From contig CP131056.1 in the NCBI GenBank assembly GCA_030657355.1, forward strand, positions 2,252,501 to 2,316,500: a DNA stretch of 64,000 nt, in the 5' to 3' direction. The position numbers and the translations under genes were made by a program. Shown piece by piece: positions 16,276-23,718 of this stretch. Source of the DNA: Radicibacter daui (GTDB lineage Bacteria > Pseudomonadota > Alphaproteobacteria > Radicibacterales > Radicibacteraceae). Each line of letters begins with the position of its first letter. The stretch's first letter is position 1. Under the pieces are notes generated by a model. The model was given only the letters and a program-made list of their open reading frames with translations. It was not told the origin of the DNA and ran no database searches.

Positions 16276-16955
16276 GGCCTGTCCGCCCTGCTGTCCGCAC
16301 GTCCGTCCCGCTCCAGTCCCAGGCGGCCACTGATGGTGGCCTTGAGTGCGGCGGTGATGGCGACAACATCATCGCTGGCATCGATGACGGCGCAGCGTTT
16401 CGGCTCCGCCGCCGCAATCTCCAGAAAACCCTGCCGCAGCCGCTGGTGAAAGCCGGTGCCCAGTTTCTCGAACCGGTCTTCTCCCACCGCCGTGCCGCGC
16501 GAGCGGGCAAGGCCGATGGCGGGATCAATATCGAGGATCAGCGTCAGATCCGGCGTCAGGTCGCCGACGGCAAGCCGGTGGATTTCCCGGATCGTCGCGG
16601 CATCCACGCCGTGCCCATACCCCTGATAGGCTAGGGTTGAATCGGCAAAGCGGTCGCACAGAACCCAGGTGCCGGCGGCCAGCGCCGGCTCGATGGCTTT
16701 GACGATATGGTCGCGCCGGGCGGCATAGACCAGCAGTGTTTCGGTAATGCCATCCCAGCGGCCGGCCTCGCCGCGCACGAACAGCGCACGGATATCCTCC
16801 GCCCCCGGCGAGCCGCCGGGCTCGCGGGTGGAGAGCACCTCATGCCCCGCCTGCCGCAGCCAGTCGGCCACGGCGCGGATCTGGGTGCTCTTGCCGGCCC
16901 CCTCGCCCCCTTCGAAGGTGATGAAGCGGCCGCGAGCGGGAGAAGCCGCCGTCAA
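16272..16955 (-). CDS. tmk: Thymidylate kinase
   Basis: dTMP kinase of 227 residues. It has P-loop FEGGEGAGKST (about 14-24), the DR(Y/F)xxS-type motif in CDRFADSTLAYQG and the LILDIDP strand. STREPGGSPGAE carries the conserved TREPGG. It phosphorylates dTMP to dTDP for DNA synthesis. It is coupled to both neighbours by four-base ATGA overlaps (carboxypeptidase upstream, holB downstream). Confidence 0.96.
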   Translation of the reverse strand: MTAASPARGRFITFEGGEGAGKSTQIRAVADWLRQAGHEVLSTREPGGSPGAEDIRALFVRGEAGRWDGITETLLVYAARRDHIVKAIEPALAAGTWVLCDRFADSTLAYQGYGHGVDAATIREIHRLAVGDLTPDLTLILDIDPAIGLARSRGTAVGEDRFEKLGTGFHQRLRQGFLEIAAAEPKRCAVIDASDDVVAITAALKATISGRLGLERDGRADSRADRP

Positions 16956-18136
16956 ATCAGCCCCTGTACCATCTGCTTGAGGCTGAAGAACATGCGGCCG
17001 ATGGCGCCCAGCTTTTCCACATCGGTGCCGGCGACAACCGGGATTTCATGATCCGGCATATCCTTGGCGGAGATGACGAGCGTGCCCATCGGCTGGCCGG
17101 CGGTGATCGGGGCCGGCACCGGCTCCTGCAGCACGATCTTGGCGGCGATGTCATCCAGCGAGCCGCGGCGTACCGTCAGCGCCACATCCTGCGCGGCGAC
17201 CAGCGGCACTTCATCCTGCTTGCCCATCCACACCTTTGCGGTGCCGACCGGGGCGCCCGGCTTGAACGGGTTGATGATCTTGAATTCGCGGAAGCCCCAT
17301 TCGATCAGCTTGGCCGGCTCTTCGGCACGTGCGCGCTCGGACAGCAGGCCGTTCATCACCATCATCAGGCGGCGGCCATCGCGCTGCACGGTGGCTGTCA
17401 GGCCATAACCGGCGATTTCGGTGTGGCCGGTCTTCATGCCGTCCGCGCCGATGCCTTCGAACAGCAGCGGGTTGCGATTGCGCTGGCGGATGCCGTGATA
17501 GGTATATTCCGGCTCGGAGAAGAAGTGGAAATATTCCGGGAACTGGCGGATGAGCGCCATGGCGAGGATGGAGAGGTCGCGCGCTGTGGAATAATGGTCC
17601 GGATCCGGCCAGCCGCTGGCATTCATGAAGTGGCTGTTCTTCATGCCCAGCTCGGCCGCGTCCTTGTTCAGAAGGTCGGCAAAGGCATCTTCGGAGCCGG
17701 CAATGCCCTCCGCCAGCACAACGGTGGCGTCATTGCCGGACTGGATCAGCACGCCGCGGATCAGGTCTTCCACACGGATGCTGTTGCCAAGCTCCACGAA
17801 CATCTTGGAGCCCTGCATGCGCCAGGCCTTTTCGCTGACCGGCAGCTTGTCGTCCATGCTGAGCTTGCCGGCCTTCAGCCGCTTGAACACCTCATAGATG
17901 GTGATCATCTTGCTCATCGACGAGGTGGGCATGTGCTCGTCGGCATTCTTCTCGAACAGCACCGTATTGGTGTTCATATCAACAAGAATGGCCTCGCGGG
18001 CGTTGACGTCGATCGTCTCCGCGCTGGCGCTGGCGCTATAAAGCGCGCCTGCTGCAATGCCGGCAAAAACGAGCCGCAGGCCGGCACGATAAACCATCCC
18101 AAGTCCGGCACCCACCGATCCGGAAAAAACACCCAT
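16952..18136 (-). CDS. D-alanyl-D-alanine carboxypeptidase (class A PBP5/6-like)
   Basis: Periplasmic penicillin-binding carboxypeptidase that trims peptidoglycan pentapeptides. The signal peptide ends at ASASA|ETID. The catalytic triad motifs are SMSK (SxxK), SGN (SxN) and KTG in GMKTGHTE; a PBP5_C-like beta domain lies at the C-terminus. I chose the ATG at 18136 because AAGGGGG lies about 10 bases upstream. The frame could extend 27 codons further (to 18217), or start at 18097 with a shorter signal peptide. The 3' end overlaps tmk by four bases. Confidence 0.9.
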   Translation of the reverse strand: MGVFSGSVGAGLGMVYRAGLRLVFAGIAAGALYSASASAETIDVNAREAILVDMNTNTVLFEKNADEHMPTSSMSKMITIYEVFKRLKAGKLSMDDKLPVSEKAWRMQGSKMFVELGNSIRVEDLIRGVLIQSGNDATVVLAEGIAGSEDAFADLLNKDAAELGMKNSHFMNASGWPDPDHYSTARDLSILAMALIRQFPEYFHFFSEPEYTYHGIRQRNRNPLLFEGIGADGMKTGHTEIAGYGLTATVQRDGRRLMMVMNGLLSERARAEEPAKLIEWGFREFKIINPFKPGAPVGTAKVWMGKQDEVPLVAAQDVALTVRRGSLDDIAAKIVLQEPVPAPITAGQPMGTLVISAKDMPDHEIPVVAGTDVEKLGAIGRMFFSLKQMVQGLI

Positions 18137-18278
18137 CTTCAAAAAAGCCCCCTTGGTGGCATCCCCCGCCCGCGTGGCCACTACAATACGCGGGCGCTCA
18201 TTCAGCGCGTCCTGCATGCCCAGTGTGGCAAGCTCAAGGCCATCTTGCCATCACGGGCCGTCAAGGTCATGACAAGCC

Positions 18279-19442
18279 TCAATCAACAACCACGCGCGCG
18301 TCGTTTTGTCCCGAAGCAACCACCCGGGCGAGCGCCTTGTCGGCATCGTCCACATTGGCAATCGGGCCGACCCGCACGCGGAAGAACTGCACGTTCTTGA
18401 CCATCACCGGCGAGATTTCGACATTGCCGAGCGAGGCCAGCCTCGCCCGCAGCCGGTTGGCATAATCAAAATTGGTGAAGGAGCCGGCCTGCACGAAAAT
18501 GCGGTTTGCCGCCGGGTTGACCGGCACCTGCTGAACGGCTTCCGCCGGCAGGAAGCGCCCGTCTTCCACCTTGCCCGGCACATCCGTCACCTGCTCGGTA
18601 ACCGGCTGCAGAGTGTTGCTGGCAAGCACGCCGCTGGCGGGCGCAGTGCTCGGCACCGCGGCGGGCGGCGGGGCCGCCGGCGTCGGCGCGCCGATGGGGC
18701 CGAGGCTCTGGCTCACCACCGCACTGCGCGGCGCGGCGGCCGGCTGATTGGTTGCATCCGTGGAGAGCACCGGCGCGCCGGTGCCGTTCTGGGCGGCCGA
18801 CGCGATGGCGCCCATATCCTCGTCATTACGGGAGATGGCGGCCATTTTGATCGCCCGGCTTTCATCCGCCAGGATCTGCACGCGCACCTTGGCGGTGCCG
18901 GTCCGGTCCATGCCCAGCAGCTGCGCAGCGCGGCGCGACACGTCGATGATACGGCCGGCGACAAACGGCCCGCGATCATTGATGCGCAGCACGATGGAGC
19001 GGCCGTTATCCAGATTGGTCACGCGCACCAGCGAGGGCATCGGCAGCGTCTTGTGCGCGGCCGTCAGGTCATTCTGGTTATAGACCTCGCCATTGGCCGA
19101 GCGCTGGCCGTGGAAACCGGGCCCATACCAGGAGGCGATGCCGGTTTCGTCGTAGTTATAGTCTTCCTGCGGATAGTACCACTGGCCGGCGACTTGATAG
19201 GGTTTGCCGATCTTGTAGCCGCCGGACGAGACCGCGCCGCTGCCGCCGGACTGGTTCTGGGTGGTGGGCTGTGGGCCGCGCGAGGTGCCGCAACCGGCAA
19301 GGACAAGCCCGGCGCCAAGCGCCACAAGTAACGAGGTTCGGTGGAAGTGCCGCAGGGCGCTGGCGCCCCCGTGCCGGGACTGCCCGCCAAAAAACCTCTC
19401 GCTGCCCTGCCCCGTTTTGCTCAGCCCCGTCATGCCCGCCAC
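18279..19442 (-). CDS. rlpA: Septal ring lytic transglycosylase RlpA family lipoprotein
   Basis: Outer-membrane-type lipoprotein of 387 residues. The signal peptide ends in the lipobox LAGC (about residue 51). A double-psi beta-barrel (about 100-190, TGIASWYGPGFHGQRSANGE) carries the catalytic-type residues of RlpA. A Pro/Ala-rich linker and a C-terminal SPOR domain (about 310-387, IFVQAGSFTNFDYANRLRARL) follow. RlpA cleaves glycan strands lacking stem peptides at the division septum. It heads the block containing the carboxypeptidase gene and fits a cell-wall remodelling pair. Confidence 0.93.
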   Translation of the reverse strand: MAGMTGLSKTGQGSERFFGGQSRHGGASALRHFHRTSLLVALGAGLVLAGCGTSRGPQPTTQNQSGGSGAVSSGGYKIGKPYQVAGQWYYPQEDYNYDETGIASWYGPGFHGQRSANGEVYNQNDLTAAHKTLPMPSLVRVTNLDNGRSIVLRINDRGPFVAGRIIDVSRRAAQLLGMDRTGTAKVRVQILADESRAIKMAAISRNDEDMGAIASAAQNGTGAPVLSTDATNQPAAAPRSAVVSQSLGPIGAPTPAAPPPAAVPSTAPASGVLASNTLQPVTEQVTDVPGKVEDGRFLPAEAVQQVPVNPAANRIFVQAGSFTNFDYANRLRARLASLGNVEISPVMVKNVQFFRVRVGPIANVDDADKALARVVASGQNDARVVVD

Positions 19443-19733
19443 GATTGTCCGCCCGCCCCTTCGGGCGCCCTTGCGCCCCGGTGATGCGCCGCCAAAGCGC
19501 CATCATTCAGTCTTGCCACAGCGGCCGGGTCGCCGCAACCGAAGGCGGAAGCCAAAACCACAATATCTATGATTTTTGGGGTCGGTCGGCATACCGCCCC
19601 TTGTTCCGGCCCGGGGCTGATGCTAGAAGCCCGCCTTGGCTTAACCAGCCCTTGCCCCCGCCCGGCTTTTGCCGGATGCTCGGGGCCTTCGAGGCGCCCT
19701 CATAAAGGGTAGCCGGCGGCTCTGCCGCCCGAC

Positions 19734-19823
19734 GGAGAGATGGCCGAGTGGTTTAAGGCAGCGGTCTTGAAAACCGCCGTGGGTGCAAGCCCACCGTGGG
19801 TTCGAATCCCACTCTCTCCGCCA
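19734..19823 (+). tRNA. tRNA-Ser (anticodon UGA)
   Basis: A 90-base class II tRNA with encoded CCA. The acceptor stem GGAGAGA pairs with TCTCTCC (19813-19819), G is the discriminator, and GGTTCGAATCC forms the T arm. The anticodon loop CTTGAAA carries TGA, decoding UCA. A long variable arm (GTGGGTGCAAGCCCAC) is diagnostic of tRNA-Ser. Accessory-looking genes follow directly downstream, as is common at tRNA integration sites, but no repeated 3' end was spotted. Confidence 0.97.
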
Positions 19824-19933
19824 CCACCGCCCTAATCGCGCGGCTACGACGCAACCGCGATAATCGCTATCAGAGACTATACGGCGATCACCTTACTCGC
19901 CGCGGTCCAAGCGTGAACGCGATTCCCTGGTGC

Positions 19934-20485
19934 TCAGATGTCGCTGCGCAGCTCCATCACGGCGCCTTCGCACCAAGTCGTTATGATCCAGTGCGCTTTG
20001 AACAACTCGTCCAGATCGACCTCGACCCCGACATAGGGCCTGCCGTCCCGGTCGGCCGGATAACGGAAGCGATCGGACAAGGGATCGAACGATTGAACTT
20101 GCGCGATCATCGAGCGGACATTTTGGGCAAGACCATCATCATCTTGACAGTCCTCTGCTGCACGGATCTCAAGGAGCCGCTGAAACAGCTTCTCCAGATT
20201 ATGGCCGGGATTGCCGCGCATTTCGCCGGCCAGATTCAGGATCGCCGACTTAATTGCCAACTCAACGCTCTGGCGCCACAGCACAAGTAACGGTCGTTCG
20301 AGCAGTCCGGAACGGTCGACGCGTGCCAGATCCCACAAAGCTTCGAATCCGCGCTCGAAACTATAGGATAGAAAGTCCCACGAGCCCGCTGTCATGTCGG
20401 TCGACCGGTCGCGTACAAACGGCCGTAGCGTGGGCTGCAAGTCGACGATTTCTTCGACGAGGGCCTCTCGGCGTTGATAGGACAT
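19934..20485 (-). CDS. Hypothetical protein, HEPN-like
   Basis: A 183-residue soluble protein. The middle part (LWRQSVELAIKSAIL then RGNPGHNLEKLFQRL, about 70-110) resembles HEPN-type helical domains and contains an R-x4-H arrangement, the ribonuclease signature of many HEPN toxins. No membrane segment or signal. Base composition is less GC-rich than the surrounding housekeeping genes, and it lies next to tRNA-Ser, both hinting at transfer. A 48-residue ORF sits 49 bases upstream on the same strand. Family assignment is tentative. Confidence 0.6.
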   Translation of the reverse strand: MSYQRREALVEEIVDLQPTLRPFVRDRSTDMTAGSWDFLSYSFERGFEALWDLARVDRSGLLERPLLVLWRQSVELAIKSAILNLAGEMRGNPGHNLEKLFQRLLEIRAAEDCQDDDGLAQNVRSMIAQVQSFDPLSDRFRYPADRDGRPYVGVEVDLDELFKAHWIITTWCEGAVMELRSDI

Positions 20486-20534
20486 GACGAGCCATCCAGT
20501 TGAGGTGCCGTTATATTAAATGGGCGCGAACTGG

Positions 20535-20681
20535 CTAAGCCATAGCAATTGGAACCAGCCTTTGGTCGTCAATAACCGTCAGATCGTAGGTCACTTGCCC
20601 GCTCCGCCTCAAACGCTCGGCGACACCTTGGACACGCTGATGGAAGTAACCTGATGCTGCCAGCGCAGCATCGAATATCAT
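20535..20681 (-). CDS. Small ORF (48 residues) upstream of the HEPN-like gene
   Basis: An uninterrupted short frame encoding 48 residues, beginning MIFDAALAASGYFHQRVQ and ending DDQRLVPIAMA. It looks protein-like rather than a random shadow (amphipathic helix then a beta-like tail). GAGAG lies a few bases before the ATG. It precedes the HEPN-like gene on the same strand, so the two could form a two-gene unit. No family is recognised. Its existence also makes the longer ATG start of the overlapping opposite-strand lyase gene less likely. Confidence 0.4.
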   Translation of the reverse strand: MIFDAALAASGYFHQRVQGVAERLRRSGQVTYDLTVIDDQRLVPIAMA

Positions 20682-20707
20682 CCTTCTCTCAACAGAAAGG
20701 TGCTGTT

Positions 20708-21646
20708 TTGGCCGGCCTGATAGATTCTGAAACCAGTGGCGTCTTTGTTATCGCCGTCACGCCCTTCACTGAAGACGGTGCCCTTGATGCGAACAGCATC
20801 GACCGGGTGACGGACTTCTATTTCGAGCGCGGGGCGGATGGGCTCACCATTCTGGGCATGATGGGGGAAGCGCCGAAGCTGACGCAGGCGGAAGCCATCG
20901 AGGTGACGCGGCGCACGCTCGGCCGGGCGGCGGGCAAGCCGGTGATTGTGGGTGTGTCGGCGCCGGGGCTGGCGGCGATTGGCGAGCTGACGAAGGCGGT
21001 GATGGATCTGGGCGCGGCGGGCGTGATGGTGGCCCCGCCCCCGTCCCTGCGCACCAATGAGCAGATCATCGCCTATTATGGCGAGGTGAGTGAGGCGGTG
21101 GGCGCTGGCGTGCCGGTGGTGCTGCAGGATTATCCGCTGTCCACCGGCGTGCAGATCAGCGTCGAGACGCTCTGCCGTATCGTGGAGGCCAATCCCGGTA
21201 TCGTGATGCTGAAACATGAGGACTGGCCCGGCCTTGCCAAGATCAGCGCGCTGCGCGCGGCCGAAGCACGCGGGCAGCGGCGGCTCTCCATCCTCTGCGG
21301 CAATGGCGGCCTGTTTCTGCCGGAAGAACTGAAGCGCGGCGCCGATGGCGCGATGACGGGTTTTGCCTATCCGGAAATGATGGTGGCGGTCTGCCGGCAT
21401 ATGGCTGCCGGGCAGAGCGAGCGGGCGCAGGACATCTTCGACGCCTATCTGCCGCTGGTGCGCTACGAGCAGCAGCCGGGCGCCGGCCTTGCCGTGCGCA
21501 AGTTCGTGCTCGCCCGGCGCGGCGCTATCGCCAGTGCCGCGCAGCGCCGGCCCGGCACCAGCCTTGCCCCGCAGGCAGTGGCGGAGGTGGAATGGCTTAT
21601 CTCCCGGCAGGAGCGCCGGTTGGCGGAACCGGGTATTTCCGGCTGA
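20708..21646 (+). CDS. Dihydrodipicolinate synthase family protein (aldolase/lyase)
   Basis: Class I TIM-barrel lyase of the DapA/NanA superfamily, 312 residues from this start. The Schiff-base lysine is in IVMLKHEDWPG (about residue 160), and the pyruvate-carboxylate-binding GEAPKLTQAE region follows LTILGMMGE. Unlike DapA (about 290 residues) it has a C-terminal extension (VRKFVLARRGAI...). It is therefore more likely a sugar-acid or 2-keto-acid lyase than lysine biosynthesis. TTG at 20708 is chosen because AGAAAGG lies 7 bases upstream; an in-frame ATG at 20654 has a weaker site and would overlap the opposite small ORF. Confidence 0.82.
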   Translation: MAGLIDSETSGVFVIAVTPFTEDGALDANSIDRVTDFYFERGADGLTILGMMGEAPKLTQAEAIEVTRRTLGRAAGKPVIVGVSAPGLAAIGELTKAVMDLGAAGVMVAPPPSLRTNEQIIAYYGEVSEAVGAGVPVVLQDYPLSTGVQISVETLCRIVEANPGIVMLKHEDWPGLAKISALRAAEARGQRRLSILCGNGGLFLPEELKRGADGAMTGFAYPEMMVAVCRHMAAGQSERAQDIFDAYLPLVRYEQQPGAGLAVRKFVLARRGAIASAAQRRPGTSLAPQAVAEVEWLISRQERRLAEPGISG

Positions 21647-21765
21647 CTATTTTCGACTGCTGAGATTTGGTTGCCCACTAAATATGTGCGGGAGAGTCCG
21701 ATGGTGCGGTGTTTGGCGCTAATGGCCGACCGCTGGAAACTCATAATTTAGGTAGATCGACCGCT

Positions 21766-22314
21766 TCAGTCCTTGGTGTTCACGTGTTCGTCGCGAAGTC
21801 CCACTCCACCTGGACCCGGCGCACGCGGATCTGAGCGGCGGTCACTCTCTTCGATCTCTACGGTCAGCACGATTTTCGACATGCCGTCTGATATAGAGCC
21901 GGATGGACGGGGCGTTTTCCAAGGGTGGAGCACGTATGTGAGCAAAATGCTCAGGCCTTCAACATACCGCGTGCAGTCGCCTTCGCGTGTCCACCGGGAC
22001 TTGATGCCGTCGTTCCCTGTTATTTCGCACTCGGGCCAATCGCCCATACCTCCCCAGTACACTCTGGAAATAACACCAGAGATCACTGCGTGTTTGAGCG
22101 AGCCGTCTATAGTGGCGCGCCACCATTGCGGTGTGCCCACCAGCACTGGAACTGGGCTGACACCAAAGTCAGTTGTTCCGGTAGAAGCTTTCTGCATTGC
22201 CTCAATGCGCTCCTGATCCTGCGCAAATGAGTAAACCTTGATGAAATCCATTTTTTTAATGACCATCTGCGGGAGGAGCAGCAAAGCGGTGAGCCTACGC
22301 AGGCTTGTTAACAT
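21766..22314 (-). CDS. Hypothetical protein
   Basis: A 182-residue protein with a hydrophobic N-terminus (LTALLLLPQMVI) and a soluble remainder rich in Trp and Gly around residues 62-95 (GTPQWWRATIDGS, YWGGMGDWPECEI). No family is recognised. The gene and its surroundings are AT-richer than average. The start is uncertain: the upstream sequence lacks a clear ribosome binding site, and internal ATGs at residues 17 and 22 are possible. Probably accessory. Confidence 0.5.
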   Translation of the reverse strand: MLTSLRRLTALLLLPQMVIKKMDFIKVYSFAQDQERIEAMQKASTGTTDFGVSPVPVLVGTPQWWRATIDGSLKHAVISGVISRVYWGGMGDWPECEITGNDGIKSRWTREGDCTRYVEGLSILLTYVLHPWKTPRPSGSISDGMSKIVLTVEIEESDRRSDPRAPGPGGVGLRDEHVNTKD

Positions 22315-22406
22315 TTATTTATAAGGCAAGCGCTCGTTTATATTCTGGATTTTCTGGCCGCGACGGTTGCCGCATTGCGCCTGATGGGGAGCCTGCCAAA
22401 TTATCT

Positions 22407-22820
22407 TCAGCTCGACATCTTCCACCGCGCGCCGAAACGTTTCTGTGCCGCTTCCGTCGCCGGGGTGAACAGCGCCACCAGCGTGCCTTCCGGGTCGCGC
22501 AGCTGGCAGGTGCGATTGCCCCACGGCATCAGCTTGGGTTCATGCACCACCTCCACCTTGTCCTTGAGGCGGGCGAAGTCGGCATCGACATCCGGAACCA
22601 TGAATTCAAGGATGGCGGTGCGGTTGGCCGCAGGTTCGGCGCTGCCGGCGCGGAACAGGGCGACGGTATCGGCGCTGCCGATGGCAAGCGCGGCCGAGGG
22701 GGTGACGATCTCGGCAAAAACCGGGGCCAGCCATTCGGCATCATACCCTGTAACCAGCTCATAAAAATCGACCATGGCGCGGATGTCGGCGGCGATCAGG
22801 CGGGTGGAGGCAAGTTGCAT
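22407..22820 (-). CDS. VOC-family (glyoxalase/bleomycin-resistance fold) protein
   Basis: A 137-residue vicinal-oxygen-chelate protein with paired beta-alpha-beta-beta-beta halves: STRLIAADIRAMVDFYELVTGYD at the N-terminus and CQLRDPEGTLVALFTPA at the C-terminus. AGGAACC lies about 7 bases before the ATG. It is divergent from a WYL-type regulator 111 bases away, which probably controls it. Substrate unknown; the family includes glyoxalase, dioxygenases and antibiotic-binding proteins. Confidence 0.85.
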   Translation of the reverse strand: MQLASTRLIAADIRAMVDFYELVTGYDAEWLAPVFAEIVTPSAALAIGSADTVALFRAGSAEPAANRTAILEFMVPDVDADFARLKDKVEVVHEPKLMPWGNRTCQLRDPEGTLVALFTPATEAAQKRFGARWKMSS

Positions 22821-22931
22821 GGGGCAAGGTTCCTGAGTGTCGGAGCGTTCAGTCGGACGTCCCGGTGAAAACGATGCCCTGTTGTCACACAGGCCTGTTG
22901 CCAGCATTCTGGCAGCAGGAGTCAGCATCCC

Positions 22932-23645
22932 ATGCGCCGTGCCGACAGGCTTTTCCAGATCATCCAGATATTGCGCCGCTCCACCCGGCCGGTGACGGCG
23001 GCTGCCCTGGCGGCGGAAATCGAGGTGTCGAAGCGCACCATCTACCGCGATATCGCCGACCTCATCGGCCAGCGTGTGCCCATCGCCGGAGAGGCCGGTT
23101 TCGGCTACCTGCTGGCAGAGGATTATTCCATGCCGCCGCTGATGCTGACACCGGACGAGATCGAGGCGGTGGTGCTGGGCGCGCAATGGGTGGCGGGGCG
23201 CGGCGACAAGACACTGTCGCTCGCCGCTGCCGATGTCATCGCCAAGATCGCTGCCGTCATCCCGGCGGAGCTGCGCCCCTTCATCGCCGAGCCGAGCGTG
23301 GGGGTGAAGCCGGGTGGTGCCGGGCCGGAAGAGCTGATCGACATCACCGACCTGCGCCGTGCCATCCGCGAAGGCCGCAAGCTGCGCCTCATCTACCGGG
23401 CGGAGAATGGCGAAGAGACGCAGCGCATCATCTGGCCCGTCATCCTCGGGTATAGCGAAGCGGTAAGGTTGATCGTGGCCTGGTGTGAACTGCGACAGGG
23501 TTTCCGGCATTTTCGCACCGACCGGGTACTGGCCGCCGAGGTGATGGAAGAGACGAACGGATTGCGCAAAAGCGACCTGCGCCGACGCTGGGAGCTTTGG
23601 AGGGCGCAGCAGATGACGTCGCGGGCGGCCGCGCGGCTTTCCTGA
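22932..23645 (+). CDS. YafY-type HTH/WYL transcriptional regulator
   Basis: A 237-residue DNA-binding regulator. The N-terminal HTH_11-type domain (MRRADRLFQIIQILRRSTRPVTAAALA, then VSKRTIYRDIADL) covers about 1-60. The WYL ligand-sensing domain (about 135-215) shows LRRAIREGRKLRLIYR and the family's closing DRVLAAEV. The divergent VOC gene is the likely target, an arrangement frequently seen for this pair. Confidence 0.9.
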   Translation: MRRADRLFQIIQILRRSTRPVTAAALAAEIEVSKRTIYRDIADLIGQRVPIAGEAGFGYLLAEDYSMPPLMLTPDEIEAVVLGAQWVAGRGDKTLSLAAADVIAKIAAVIPAELRPFIAEPSVGVKPGGAGPEELIDITDLRRAIREGRKLRLIYRAENGEETQRIIWPVILGYSEAVRLIVAWCELRQGFRHFRTDRVLAAEVMEETNGLRKSDLRRRWELWRAQQMTSRAAARLS

Positions 23646-23718
23646 GCCCTGCCCGGCCGTTTTTCGACGTCCGGACCTGCGGGGAGTTAACGGCCAGTTC
23701 GGCGGCACGAACCATTAG

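Noticed and set aside
15151-16449. 432-codon plus-strand frame opposite holB and tmk
   Set aside because: Antisense to two coupled, well-conserved genes; no recognisable domain.
17048-18400. 450-codon plus-strand frame opposite the carboxypeptidase gene
   Set aside because: Composition is typical of antisense high-GC frames (His/Arg/Ala-rich), and the minus strand carries all three penicillin-binding motifs.
19824-23700. Integrase or attachment repeat of a genomic island at tRNA-Ser
   Set aside because: No integrase gene and no second copy of the tRNA 3' end were seen in the accessory patch.
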